Source: Burkholderia sp. Bp9143
GTDB taxonomy: Bacteria > Pseudomonadota > Gammaproteobacteria > Burkholderiales > Burkholderiaceae
Length of the DNA: 64,000 bases
Direction: 5' to 3'
Assembly (NCBI RefSeq): GCF_003853645.1
Contig: NZ_QTPO01000023.1
Span: forward strand, 1-64,000
In this document: in pieces, positions 9,402 through 17,640 of the stretch
How the letters are laid out: each line of letters starts with the position of its first letter
Position numbering within the stretch: position 1 is the first letter of the stretch
Position numbers and translations under genes: made by a program
The notes under the pieces: generated by a model
Seen by the model: the letters and a program-made list of their open reading frames with translations, nothing else
The model's database searches: none
Told to the model about the DNA's origin: nothing

Positions 9402-10460
9402 ATGAACAGTCCCTTCACGATCGGTATTGATCTGGCCAAGGAAGTCTTCGCGATCTGCGTGCTCGACGAACGCGGCGCGGTCCTTGAGCGACGCGTACTG
9501 CGGCGGGCCGCATTCGAACGCTGGGCGGTCCAGGCACCCGACGGCGTCATTGCCATGGAATCATGCAGTTCAGCCCATCACTGGGGGTGCTGGTTCTCAG
9601 CCCGCGGTCATGTCGTCCGTTTGATCGCGCCGGAATTCGTTACCCCGTTCCGTAAAGGTGGCAAGAATGACGCAGCGGACGCCGAAGCGATCGCGGTTGC
9701 CGCCCGCCAACCGACGATGCGGTTCGTCACCGTCAAGACGGTCGAACAGCAGGCCATCCTGAGTTGGCACCGTGCCCGCCAGGGCTGGGTCGACGAGCGC
9801 ACCGCCTTGATCAATCGCCTGCGAGGCCTGCTCGCCGAGTTCGGGATCGTGCTGGGTCGCTCCCGTTCGACGTTGCGCACCGCGCTGCCCCGCCTCACCG
9901 AGGACGCGCGACTGCCCGCGCAGGTACGAGCGCTGCTGCTGGAAGCACGCGAACAGTTCGCCGCCCTCGACGATCGCGTGGCGCGATGCGACGCCGAGAT
10001 TGCCGCGCATCTGGTCGACAGCGCACCGGCTCAGCGCTTGCGGGCGCTCCTCGGCATCGGGCCCCTCACTGCCAGCGCACTCGTCGCGACGGTCTCCAAT
10101 GCATCTAGTTTCAAGAACGGCCGGCAATTCGGTGCCTGGCTCGGCCTCACACCCCAGCAGCACAGTTCCGGTGGCAAGGCCCGACTGGGCAAGGTGACCC
10201 GGCACGGCGACGGCTATCTGCGAAGCTTGCTTGTGCAAGGCGCGCGCAGCGCCCTGCAGTCGGCCCTGCGCTGCCTGCCCGAGCGCCTCTCCCGCCTCGG
10301 ACGCTGGATCGTCGACCTGTGTCACCGCAAGGGCTATCACAAGACACTCGTCGCGATCGCCAACAAACACGCCCGCATGCTATGGGCGATGCTGGCGCAC
10401 GACGAAACCTACGATCCGCTCGCCTGGCAGCGCTATCGCGCGCCGGCGGCGACCGTGTAG
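9402..10460 (+). mobile_element. IS110-family (IS1111 subgroup) transposase
   Basis: A 352-residue DEDD transposase, the site-specific recombinase of IS110-type elements. The N-terminal RuvC-like domain shows Asp10 in TIGIDLAKE, Glu53 in AMESCSSAH, and Asp90/Asp93 in GGKNDAADAEAIA. The C-terminal Tnp_20 part has LLGIGPLTASALV and the Gly/Ser-rich TPQQHSSGGKARLGK containing the expected second nucleophile Ser. The ESCSSAH...VRLIAPEFVTPF wording is typical of the IS1111 subgroup. The reading frame is intact and full length, so the element may be active. In IS1111 elements the guide (bridge) RNA is encoded after the transposase; see the stem-loops just downstream. Confidence 0.92.
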
Positions 10461-10700
10461 TACCGCGTACTTCTTCCCCGCTGCACCGTGCGATAGCAAC
10501 ATGAGGTCAGACCGAACGGGAGCAAACCCCGGCTATCCTGCTGGCCAGCCTCATGCGTGGCGGTTGATCGCCGCTGCGCGGGCTGCGTCTTGGACTGAAT
10601 TGGGCGCTCCCGGGCGGCTTCGATATGATGGCCCGCGCCGGCAGTTCTGGCGCAACAAGGCCGGTTACAGGGATGCAGTCTGCCACCTCTACGGCTGAGC
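10461..10700 (+). ncRNA. Candidate IS1111 bridge RNA in the right end of the element
   Basis: The non-coding stretch after the transposase can fold. One stem pairs ATGAGG (10501-10506) with CCTCAT (10549-10554), closing about 42 bases. A second pairs CGGGC (10611-10615) with GCCCG (10631-10635), extended by GGCG/CGCC outside it, around a loop reading ggcttcgatatgat. IS1111-group elements are known to encode their target-choosing RNA in this position. The boundaries are arbitrary and the loops have not been matched to target or donor DNA. Confidence 0.45.
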
Positions 10701-11365
10701 ACAAACGCAGCGACTACCGTCTCACGACAAAGGAGCAGCGAACCACGCAGAGATCGAACATCAGGTCGTACATCGTGCCGAGCAAACTTGCTGCGTAAAG
10801 GCTCACACCTTCGCGCCAATCTCGGTTGCGTCCGAAAAACAGATAGCAAGTAGAACTGTGCAAATGCGATGCAATCACGCAGCACGGGAAAACGCGTTAA
10901 AAAATGCATCGTGCGTTCAACAACCACTGCGCACGTGACTCAACAAGCGTGAGCCGACATCGCGAATCGAGCGTGTGATCCACGCACATCAGAAACACAT
11001 CCGGCGACGAACATCACCGGCCCAAAAAACCGTTGACACACAGCGAAAGTCCTTACAGCAGGATAGGCTTGCGCCGGTTTTGGGCGCCATGCACATGGAA
11101 CTCTATGCGCACCATTGATAGGTCGAAACAGTGAGGCTCAATTGTCGGTATGGGCAGCATGTACGCCGCCGACTCACCATGACGGCAACTGAGAGCGTCT
11201 GGGTCCCACGTCCATGTTGATTGCGCCGGTGTAGCGGTGGCTGCGGCACGAAGTCGCGCTGAACCGGCAGCGAACGGTGTGTGCGGCTCCGACCGCCGAC
11301 AAGTTGCAGTCAGGGAGGCGTCCCCATATTCGCCCGCCTCGGCCAGTTACATCATCACGTTGCGA
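10701..11365. other. Non-coding or decayed region between the IS and the XRE regulator
   Basis: About 660 bases in which both strands offer only short frames without domain signatures. I see no RNA gene, and no terminator with a T-tract was recognised. It may contain the right end of the IS element and its target-site junction. Confidence 0.4.
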
Positions 11366-11740
11366 TCAATTGTCCTCGGTGCCGTCCGACTCCCCCGACA
11401 CGGGTCCGTTAATCGCGTCGACCAGCGCTAGCACGCCCCTCTTCTCCCGACTCTTCAATTCTCTGAAGCCTGCGAGAAGTCGCTCCTCCTCATCGGCAAG
11501 CCGGAGCGTCGCAGGATTTGACGTTTGACCAGTCAGCAGATACTGAACATCAACCCCGGCCTCTGCAATTCCAACCAGGTAGTTGGCGTCCGGGTACCTC
11601 AAACCCTTCTCATAGTTGGACTGCGCCTGTTTTCGAACGCCACCAGAGTTGCCCAATTCGTCCTGCGTCATACGCAGGCGCCGCCGCTCCTGCTTCAGAC
11701 GCAGCGCAAAGTTATCCAAACGTGGATTTTCATTTGACAT
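11366..11740 (-). CDS. Phage-type XRE helix-turn-helix regulator
   Basis: A 124-residue transcription factor with an N-terminal lambda-repressor-like helix-turn-helix (about residues 10-65). The recognition region is RRLRMTQDELGNSGGV followed by QSNYEKGLRYPDANYL, and the end of the domain reads VDVQYLLTG, typical of phage and island repressors. The remaining 50 residues are acidic and have no protease/dimerisation domain of the full cI type. It faces the tandem unknown genes at 11859-12772 across a gap of about 120 bases, so it is the natural candidate to control them and itself. No clear operator repeat was seen in the gap. Confidence 0.8.
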   Translation of the reverse strand: MSNENPRLDNFALRLKQERRRLRMTQDELGNSGGVRKQAQSNYEKGLRYPDANYLVGIAEAGVDVQYLLTGQTSNPATLRLADEEERLLAGFRELKSREKRGVLALVDAINGPVSGESDGTEDN

Positions 11741-11858
11741 ATACGTTTCTGTTGACTAGCGTGATAAGTACACGATCGAGCTTCGACGTTATCGCGTGCA
11801 GGAAAATTCGACTGCATACGCCCCGAAAAAACAGCAGTCCTTTGCTGGAGTAGATGCT

Positions 11859-12254
11859 ATGTCATTCACCTACGAAATCTGCGGCACCTTGTCCGTCCTC
11901 GACAATTTTCGGCACAGTCACGCCCAACAGTTCGCCGAGAGTATCGCGAACCCGGCCGATGTCTATTTCGCGATCGATGCCGTCACGCACTCTTTCATGA
12001 CCCGCATTCGCGGTGCGCTCACCGACGACGAAGCGGAGTCGGTCGAAGACACACTGGAAGAATTCTCCCAAAAATGGGCGCGGACCGGCGCCATCTTCAA
12101 ACGCGTGCGGTATGGAGAGCCGTCGTTCGTTCCCGTCGGCCTCGCCGAACACGTCGAGCTGCTTGAGGAACTCGCCTACGAGCACCTGCAACTGGAGGCC
12201 TTCCTGCGGCGCCAAGCGCAGATTCTGGACAGGTTCCGGCAGCCAGCACCCTGA
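11859..12254 (+). CDS. Unknown protein A of a tandem paralogue pair
   Basis: A 131-residue acidic, helix-rich soluble protein that I do not recognise. The start was set at ATG 11859 because GGAG lies eight bases before it; a longer frame begins at 11796 without a good site. It aligns by eye along most of its length with the next gene. Shared features are a start of the form Y-x3-G-x-L-x-V, a core VY-x3-D-x-V-x-H-x4-RI-x-G-x-L followed by an acidic helix, AR-x2-AI, and a VG-x8-L pattern. The pair lies head-to-head with a phage-type XRE repressor in accessory DNA. Function unknown; small cytoplasmic partners or a toxin/antidote-like role are only guesses. Confidence 0.7.
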   Translation: MSFTYEICGTLSVLDNFRHSHAQQFAESIANPADVYFAIDAVTHSFMTRIRGALTDDEAESVEDTLEEFSQKWARTGAIFKRVRYGEPSFVPVGLAEHVELLEELAYEHLQLEAFLRRQAQILDRFRQPAP

Positions 12255-12319
12255 CACACGCGACTTGATACGCCATTACCGACCGCGGACCTAGGATAAC
12301 CGAATCAGCTGAGGATACG

Positions 12320-12772
12320 ATGGAAGAACCAGCACGCTACGTCTTGTCGGGTGCACTGCCCGTCCAGGACGATCTGGAAGACGAACAGCTCGATCGGGTG
12401 TCCCGACATCTGGGCGGTATCGCGACGGTGTATCTGAGGCACGATGAAGTAGCACACGCCGTCTCGCTGCGCATCTCCGGCACGCTGATGCGTGACGACG
12501 TGCGCTACATCGAGCAGCGCATCGAGCGGTTCGCCGAAGAAAACGCCCGCGCCGCTGCGATTCTACTGAGCGAGTGGAACTGCGAAACGAGCGAGCTCGT
12601 CGTGGGCATGAACTGGGACGCCCAATGCCTGATCCGGCTCGGCGCAGTACAGGAACAACTCGGGAAGCTCACCGGACGGTACTTCGACTTTCTGCTGCGA
12701 CTTGAACCACCCGACGCTCCCGCCCACGGCAGCCCACTCCTGTGCGTCTCGGTCGGGACCGGCAATGAATAG
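12320..12772 (+). CDS. Unknown protein B, paralogue of the preceding gene
   Basis: A 150-residue acidic protein without signal peptide or membrane helix. It looks like a diverged duplicate of the gene ending at 12254. Compare VYLRHDEVAHAVSLRISGTL here with VYFAIDAVTHSFMTRIRGAL there, and the following acidic helix. The C terminus is longer and ends in a Pro/Gly-rich tail. The gap from gene A is about 65 bases, so co-transcription is likely. The two have diverged well beyond a recent duplication, which suggests both are kept by selection. No homologue family comes to mind. Confidence 0.65.
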   Translation: MEEPARYVLSGALPVQDDLEDEQLDRVSRHLGGIATVYLRHDEVAHAVSLRISGTLMRDDVRYIEQRIERFAEENARAAAILLSEWNCETSELVVGMNWDAQCLIRLGAVQEQLGKLTGRYFDFLLRLEPPDAPAHGSPLLCVSVGTGNE

Positions 12773-12901
12773 CATGTCGACACATGAGCAGATTTGGGCC
12801 GCAATATGCCCGCGGCATCTTGCGTCGCGACGAGGCGGGTTTGGGCCAACGGCAGAATGTGCCGAGCATCGTCCTGCCCGAGCCCTCTACAGATCACTCC
12901 T

Positions 12902-12923
12902 GGGGGTATTTTTGGGGGTATTT
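12902..12923. repeat. Tandem direct repeat GGGGGTATTT
   Basis: Two copies of GGGGGTATTT separated by two bases. Read on the other strand this is the ATACCCCC-type repeat I associate with the start region of tyrosine integrase genes in genomic islands. No integrase remains here. Confidence 0.5.
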
Positions 12924-12934
12924 CTTCAAAGGTT

Positions 12935-12956
12935 GCCGGCTATTCCCATAGCCGGC
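12935..12956. repeat. Perfect inverted repeat (hairpin)
   Basis: GCCGGCTAT and ATAGCCGGC around a four-base loop (tccc). There is no T-tract on the plus-strand side, so it is not a clear terminator. Confidence 0.55.
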
Positions 12957-13074
12957 GGACCAGCATGGATTCTGTCGGGGGACCAGAGCTCCCCAGCAAA
13001 GCCTTATCTGGCTTGCCTGACGGGCTTTCCAGGTCGTTTGTAGGTACTACATTGGTTGCTACAATGGGTACTAC

Positions 13075-13853
13075 ATGTCGTTGCTGCGTCTCTCCTCTAT
13101 CGTCTCCGTGAAGCTCAAATACACTCGACCCAAGACGGGTAGCGCCGCGGCACTTGCCGTTTTGAGCATAATTTCGTCCACGGCGTTGGAGGCGTCACCA
13201 GCGCGACGCCGTCGCCTGCGGACAAAAGCCAGAAGCCTAGCCCTGTCATCATCGACGCCGAGGGCGACTCGACGATCTACGGCTATCAGAAGATCAACGG
13301 CAAGTTCGTGCAGACGCAGAACACCACACCTTTGGTTCTTCAGAATGCGCTACGGGCCAAGTTCGGACCGACCGTTACCGTGGAAAATCACGGCATCGGC
13401 GGTGCCGACATCAAATCGGCCGTATATGGACTCGCGCCTTTCTACAGCCTGCCGCTCGCAAAGCGCCTGTCCACCCAGCCAGCGCAGATCGTCCTGGCTA
13501 ACTACGGCATCAATGACTCGCGCCCGGGCAACGTGTCCGAGTCAGACTATCGTGCTGCGCTCGAGAAGTTCGTGGATGACGTGAGGGCGGCGGGCGAGAC
13601 GCCCCTCCTCGAGGAGCCGAATCCGACTTGCGACGTGAAGCACAAGAATCTCGGCGCCTACGTCGCCATCATGCGAGACGTGGCGACATCGAAAGGCGTC
13701 ACCCTGATTGCCCAATACGATTACATTCGGAGCCTTCCGAACTGGAAGTCAATGCTGACGGATTGCGTGCATCCGAAAGATGAACTGTATGCGGTGAAAG
13801 CGCAGCGCGAATCTCAGGTGCTAGAACCGATGGTTGCGAAGCTGCAGCAATAG
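13075..13853 (+). pseudogene. Secreted SGNH/GDSL hydrolase split by a frameshift
   Basis: Two frames together make one plausible secreted hydrolase. The first (start ATG 13075 or GTG 13108) encodes a signal-peptide-like stretch ending ALAVLSIISSTALEASPA. The catalytic part continues in a different frame from about 13200 to 13853. It carries block I AEGDSTIYGY (nucleophile Ser), a GIND block III, and a C-terminal DCVHP supplying the Asp and His of the triad. In the catalytic frame a stop at 13140 and the lack of any ATG or GTG before 13308 rule out a full-length start. Removing one CG from GCGCGACG near 13201-13208 would rejoin the frames as ...SPATPSPADK. It is either a true pseudogene, a phase-variable gene or a sequence error. 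Confidence 0.65.
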
Positions 13854-13909
13854 CTCGCGGGATAGACGGGGGCTACGAGCTCACCGAATAAAGAGAGCTC
13901 GACCGCATC

Positions 13910-14233
13910 ATGATGGCCAATGCAGCCCGGCGGCATCTCAAAGACGATGCGCATGAAAATAACGACTCACAAATGAAGCTTCAAAATATGGAGCACTTCT
14001 ATCCGATAGATATATTGACCAGCCGCAACGCGTCGACGGATCAAGTAAGGCAAAAAAGTGACCTAAGCAACCAGCTACTGAAGCCTGAAGGACAGTTGTT
14101 GCATGCGACCGGTATCCCATCCTCGGATTTGATCGAATCCGATCGGGCCTATAGCGGCAACGGTTCTAATGAGTTTTCGCAATACAACACGGCCCCTGCC
14201 GCATATGACAAGGGACAAGCTGATCAATGTTAG
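13910..14233 (+). CDS. Hypothetical protein, AT-richer
   Basis: A 107-residue open frame, hydrophilic, with many Asn, Gln and Ser residues and no recognisable motif or signal. Base composition is lower in GC than the genes to its right, as in the rest of the accessory block. The ribosome site is weak (AAGAGAG about 15 bases upstream). I cannot tell a real gene from a chance frame. Confidence 0.3.
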   Translation: MMANAARRHLKDDAHENNDSQMKLQNMEHFYPIDILTSRNASTDQVRQKSDLSNQLLKPEGQLLHATGIPSSDLIESDRAYSGNGSNEFSQYNTAPAAYDKGQADQC

Positions 14234-14386
14234 TTCTGTCGACGCCAGCAGTTTCCCGCAACCGTATCCAGTTCATCACATCACGCCGTCGGCCCCCGTA
14301 ACGTTCCGATCTAACCCATCGACTACGCCGGAATCGCATACGCCAATCATCGTCACCCAGCCCTGGCCAAGGCCTCCCCGCCCCCA

Positions 14387-15769
14387 TCACTGCATTAACC
14401 CCGTCCTGACCTGCGGCATCAAACTCGCATTCGCGCCCGTCACGGCAAACGTCCCCGTCGACGACGCCCCCGCCGGCAGCGCCAGCACACTACCGTCCCC
14501 GAGCCGATTCGCATCGACGACGATCTGGTTCGCCGCGCAACCGTTCGTCAACAACCAGACCGGCAACCCGGCGATCGACGAGAACGTGTTGCCCGTCACG
14601 CTGAACGAACACACGTTCCCGTATGCCCGGAAACCCGCGTAGCCGGAGCCCGATACGCGGTTGTCCGCAACCGTGACGCCCGACACCGCTCCCGACCACG
14701 TATCCAGCTCAATCGCACCCTGCTGCGTCGGCTGCAGCCCGCTGTTCACGTTCGAGTTCTGGATATTGGTCACGGTATTGCCCGTGATGACGACGTTCGA
14801 CGCCCCATACGTCTTCGAGCTGTCCTCCTTCGCGACCAAAATGCCCGCCGCCTTCTCGACGCCGTCGACCGTATTGTTCGAGATCGTCACGCCCTGCCCG
14901 CCCACGACCGAAATGCCGCGCCCCCAGTAATTCCCCGACACCGCATTACTGTCGATCAGCACATTGCTGCTGAGACGACCGTCGCCGAGATAACTGACCA
15001 CGGCGATCAAGTCGTCGCCGGTGCCCGTCACCGTGTTGTTCCGCACCAGCACGTTGGTCGAACCGTAGGTCGTATGGATGCCGTCGGCCAGCGTCGCACG
15101 CACGGTATTGCCCACGATCGCGATATCGTTGCCGCCGAACACGAAGATTCCGGCGCTCGCGCCGCCCTGGATCGTCACGCCGAGCACCTGAACGTCGGTG
15201 CCCGTCACCTCGACCTTGGTCGACTCCGGCGTCGTGAGCCGCGTGGTGCCGGTGCCGGCCAGCGTCACGCCGACGAGCGTCGAACCGACGCCGCTCATCA
15301 CGATCGTCTGGTCCGCCGGATTCGTGGCGGCGAGCGTCGCGCCGTATCCGGAAATCACCACCTGCGGCACCGTCACGGCAAGCGAATGCCCGACGACGTA
15401 GCGGCCCGGTGCGATGACCAGACGTTGGCCGGCCCGCAAGCTGTCAAACGCCTTCTGCAACGCGTCGGCCTGGTCGCCGCCGTCGGCGGCCGGAGAGACC
15501 GTCACGTCGGCGACCAGAATCGGTTGGGTGCCACTGGAAGGCAGAAGCGTCGCGCCGGACGCGGCGCCGGTCGAGCCTGCAGTCGATGCAGGGCTGCCTG
15601 AATTCGTCGACGAAGCCGATGCGCTGGATGCGGCGCCGGCAGGTACAGCGGGCGATGTCGATGTGCCCGCAACGGTTTGCGGTGCCGGCGCCGCGCTGTC
15701 GTCGCCACCGCCGCATGCTGCAAGACAAAGGCAGAGTGCGGCAAGCATCGCCCGATCGACTGTACGCAT
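14387..15769 (-). CDS. Lipoprotein with right-handed parallel beta-helix
   Basis: A 460-residue predicted lipoprotein. The N terminus has a short signal ending in the lipobox LAAC. A Ser/Ala/Thr/Gly-rich linker of about 60 residues follows. Next comes a long beta-helix domain built of repeated turns such as VLVRNNTVTGTGDD, VLIDSNAVSGNYW, VTISNNTVDGVEKA and VVITGNTVTNIQN, like NosD or pectate-lyase folds. Such proteins bind or cleave polysaccharide. An early segment DADGG-like (AADGGDQADALQKAFDS) matches the N-terminal strand of pectate-lyase superfamily proteins. The substrate is unknown. It is monocistronic, with an AT-rich upstream region that should hold its promoter. Confidence 0.8.
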   Translation of the reverse strand: MRTVDRAMLAALCLCLAACGGGDDSAAPAPQTVAGTSTSPAVPAGAASSASASSTNSGSPASTAGSTGAASGATLLPSSGTQPILVADVTVSPAADGGDQADALQKAFDSLRAGQRLVIAPGRYVVGHSLAVTVPQVVISGYGATLAATNPADQTIVMSGVGSTLVGVTLAGTGTTRLTTPESTKVEVTGTDVQVLGVTIQGGASAGIFVFGGNDIAIVGNTVRATLADGIHTTYGSTNVLVRNNTVTGTGDDLIAVVSYLGDGRLSSNVLIDSNAVSGNYWGRGISVVGGQGVTISNNTVDGVEKAAGILVAKEDSSKTYGASNVVITGNTVTNIQNSNVNSGLQPTQQGAIELDTWSGAVSGVTVADNRVSGSGYAGFRAYGNVCSFSVTGNTFSSIAGLPVWLLTNGCAANQIVVDANRLGDGSVLALPAGASSTGTFAVTGANASLMPQVRTGLMQ

Positions 15770-15991
15770 ACGAAGTTCCGCTAGCCCAAATTGGCGTCAT
15801 CGTAAGTACGCTTGATCACTTTGTAAATGAATTATGCGCTGCACCTGTAAAACCGTTCGTTATCCTCTTCCATTCATCATCGCGTCATCACTGCGACATG
15901 CGACACACGATCGCGGCCGGTCCGATCGCGACGGACATGCGCTGGAGATTGCATAGAATCCCGAACCTTCGCCTGCACACGGATTTCGGAC

Positions 15992-16370
15992 ATGATTCGA
16001 ACGCTCGCAGCCCCGGCCACATTTTTGGCGCTGATCTGCTCGGCGCATGCCGCCGTCGCCGGCGGCGTGACCGGCACAGCACCGCGTCGGTCGAAGCCAA
16101 CCGTCTGCCTGATCGTGCTGTCGGCGCGGCATCCGGAGGAGCGATCGGACACGGTCCGGCAAACGCTGATCGCGATGCGCGAGCAGACGGTTGCCGCGCT
16201 ACGCGCGCGGCTCGGCGACGGCGTTGCAACCGGCGAGCTCTCCACGCACGCGAACCTCGAAGCGATCGCACGCTACTACGTGACGGTGCAACAGGGGATG
16301 TCGATTCAGGCGCGCGACGGCGCGAGCCGTCGCGATCTGGAGGCGGTCGCGCAAGCCGCGCTGGCCGGCG
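15992..16370 (+). pseudogene. Chimeric remnant: signal-like leader joined to a TetR C-terminal domain
   Basis: The frame starts MIRTLAAPATFLALICSAHA, which looks like a Sec signal peptide. From about 16106 to 16367 it encodes the ligand/dimer domain of a TetR regulator: CLIVLSA, LRARLGDGVATGELS, then ARYYVTVQQGMSIQARDGAS. The DNA-binding half is absent. A secreted leader in front of a regulator fragment makes no functional sense, so this looks like a rearrangement scar. The frame runs on to 17047 only because it passes antisense through ecotin. Confidence 0.6.
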
Positions 16371-16474
16371 CTCGCGGACGCGAGCGGCGGATAACGGCGG
16401 GCCCCGGAAAGCAACCCGCCAACCGCGCGGCCGTGCGGCGGCAAGCGCCCCGCATGACCGCGCCGGTCGGTGCT

Positions 16475-16975
16475 TTACTGCGTCACGGCGTGCCGCACGT
16501 CCTTCGATGCATGCCACACGCGATAACGCACGTCGAAACCATCCGGCACGTACACGACGAGCGGCAGGCGGCTGTTGTAGCGCAGCAGCTGGCCGTCACC
16601 GCGCACCTGCACGAAGCGCTGCTGCGGCGCCTGGCCCGGGCAGGCCATCAGCGTCGACGCCGGCCCCTTCACGTCGGTCAGCCGATAGTACGTATAGCCC
16701 CAGCCCTTCACGTCCTCGGCGGTCAGCTCGCCGCCGAACCATTGCTGGTTGCAGTCGGTCTGCAGCGTCTTGCCGATCATCAGCTCGATGCGCGCGTCGC
16801 CTTCGTTCTCGAGCGCGGGCAGCGCGATCACCGTGCGCTGCTGGCCGGCCGCCGGCTGCGGAAACATCTTGATCGACTCGGCCGACACGGCGGGCGCCGA
16901 TGCGGGCCCGGCCGCGCAGGCGGCGGCGGTCGTCACGCAAAGCGCGGCCAGGACGGCCCGGATCGCGAATTTCAT
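16475..16975 (-). CDS. eco: Ecotin, periplasmic serine protease inhibitor
   Basis: A 166-residue secreted ecotin. After a Sec signal peptide the mature part shows the family landmarks: KMFPQPAAGQQR near the start, the reactive loop STLMACP with Met as the P1 residue (as in the E. coli protein), LRYNSRLPLVVYVPDG, and VRYRVWHAS near the end. Ecotin forms dimers that block trypsin-like proteases, including neutrophil elastase, and protects bacteria from host enzymes. The start was placed at ATG 16975, where AGGAG lies eight bases upstream; the frame could extend seven codons further without such a site. It is a single gene facing the small lipoprotein gene at 17120. Confidence 0.92.
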   Translation of the reverse strand: MKFAIRAVLAALCVTTAAACAAGPASAPAVSAESIKMFPQPAAGQQRTVIALPALENEGDARIELMIGKTLQTDCNQQWFGGELTAEDVKGWGYTYYRLTDVKGPASTLMACPGQAPQQRFVQVRGDGQLLRYNSRLPLVVYVPDGFDVRYRVWHASKDVRHAVTQ

Positions 16976-17119
16976 CGATGTGCTCCTGATAAACAAAATA
17001 GGCCCCGGATGCTAACACTTTCGCCGCAAGACCTTACGGAGCTGTAATTTGTCGACACAATTGCAAACAGCCGGCAATCCCCGCGCGCGGTACTTATAGG
17101 GGAACCAAGGGAGAACATC

Positions 17120-17440
17120 ATGCTGAAGCTCATTGCTGCCGCCGGCGTCGCCACGCTGCTGGCCGGGTGCGTCGTCGCTCCGGACGCCGGATACGGCTAC
17201 GGACAGCCCTACTATGCCGACCCCGGCTACGCATACGGGCCGGCCTACGGGGCGGCCCCCGTCTACGGGACGGTCAACATCTGGGGCGGCGGCGGCGGGC
17301 GCGACTGGGATCGCGGACACCGCGACTACCGCGGCTGGGATCGCGATCGCGGCGATCGCGGCAACCATGGCGGCTGGGGACGCGGCGGCGGACGCCGCGG
17401 AGACTGGAACGACGGCGACGGTGGCGGCCATCGCCACTGA
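17120..17440 (+). CDS. Small Gly/Tyr/Arg-rich lipoprotein
   Basis: A 106-residue protein with a signal peptide ending in the lipobox LLAGC (Cys at residue 17). A Tyr/Gly/Pro-rich stretch (GYGYGQPYYADPGYAYG) is followed by a charged Gly-Arg-Asp-Trp repeat tail ending GGGHRH. Such low-complexity outer-membrane lipoproteins are common in Burkholderia and have no assigned role. The ribosome site GGGAG precedes the ATG. It ends before a strong bidirectional terminator that it shares with the convergent gene at 17641. Confidence 0.75.
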   Translation: MLKLIAAAGVATLLAGCVVAPDAGYGYGQPYYADPGYAYGPAYGAAPVYGTVNIWGGGGGRDWDRGHRDYRGWDRDRGDRGNHGGWGRGGGRRGDWNDGDGGGHRH

Positions 17441-17538
17441 TCCCACGGATCCAATTGCAACCGTTTGTATCCGCAGGCGGCCGCGCGCGGCTGCCGCCTG
17501 ACGTGCAAAAACCGACGCCCGCGGAATGACAAAGTGAC

Positions 17539-17571
17539 AAAGGCCCTCGCATCACGTGAGGGCCTTTCCTT
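17539..17571. terminator. Bidirectional intrinsic terminator
   Basis: Perfect ten-base stem AAAGGCCCTC/GAGGGCCTTT with a nine-base loop. It is followed by cctttt on the plus strand and preceded by A residues that give a T run on the minus strand. It lies between convergent genes. Confidence 0.85.
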
Positions 17572-17640
17572 TTGCCGTCCTGCGTACCGGCGATTCAATC
17601 GACACCGACGACGCGGTGCCGAGCCCCGTCACCCGCCCGC

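Larger units (their letters stand above)
12773..13074. other. Intergenic segment with direct repeats and a perfect hairpin
   Basis: It contains GGGGGTATTT twice (12902-12911 and 12914-12923), then a perfect nine-base inverted repeat GCCGGCTAT/ATAGCCGGC (12935-12943 and 12948-12956). Further right is GGTACTACAT twice (13043-13052 and 13067-13076, the second running into the next gene's start). No gene is supported here. Confidence 0.55.

Noticed and set aside
9597..10370. Long minus-strand frame inside the IS transposase
   Set aside because: Antisense to an intact DEDD transposase; high-GC shadow frame.
12935..12956. Hairpin as an intrinsic terminator
   Set aside because: Nine-base stem is perfect, but no T-tract follows on either strand.
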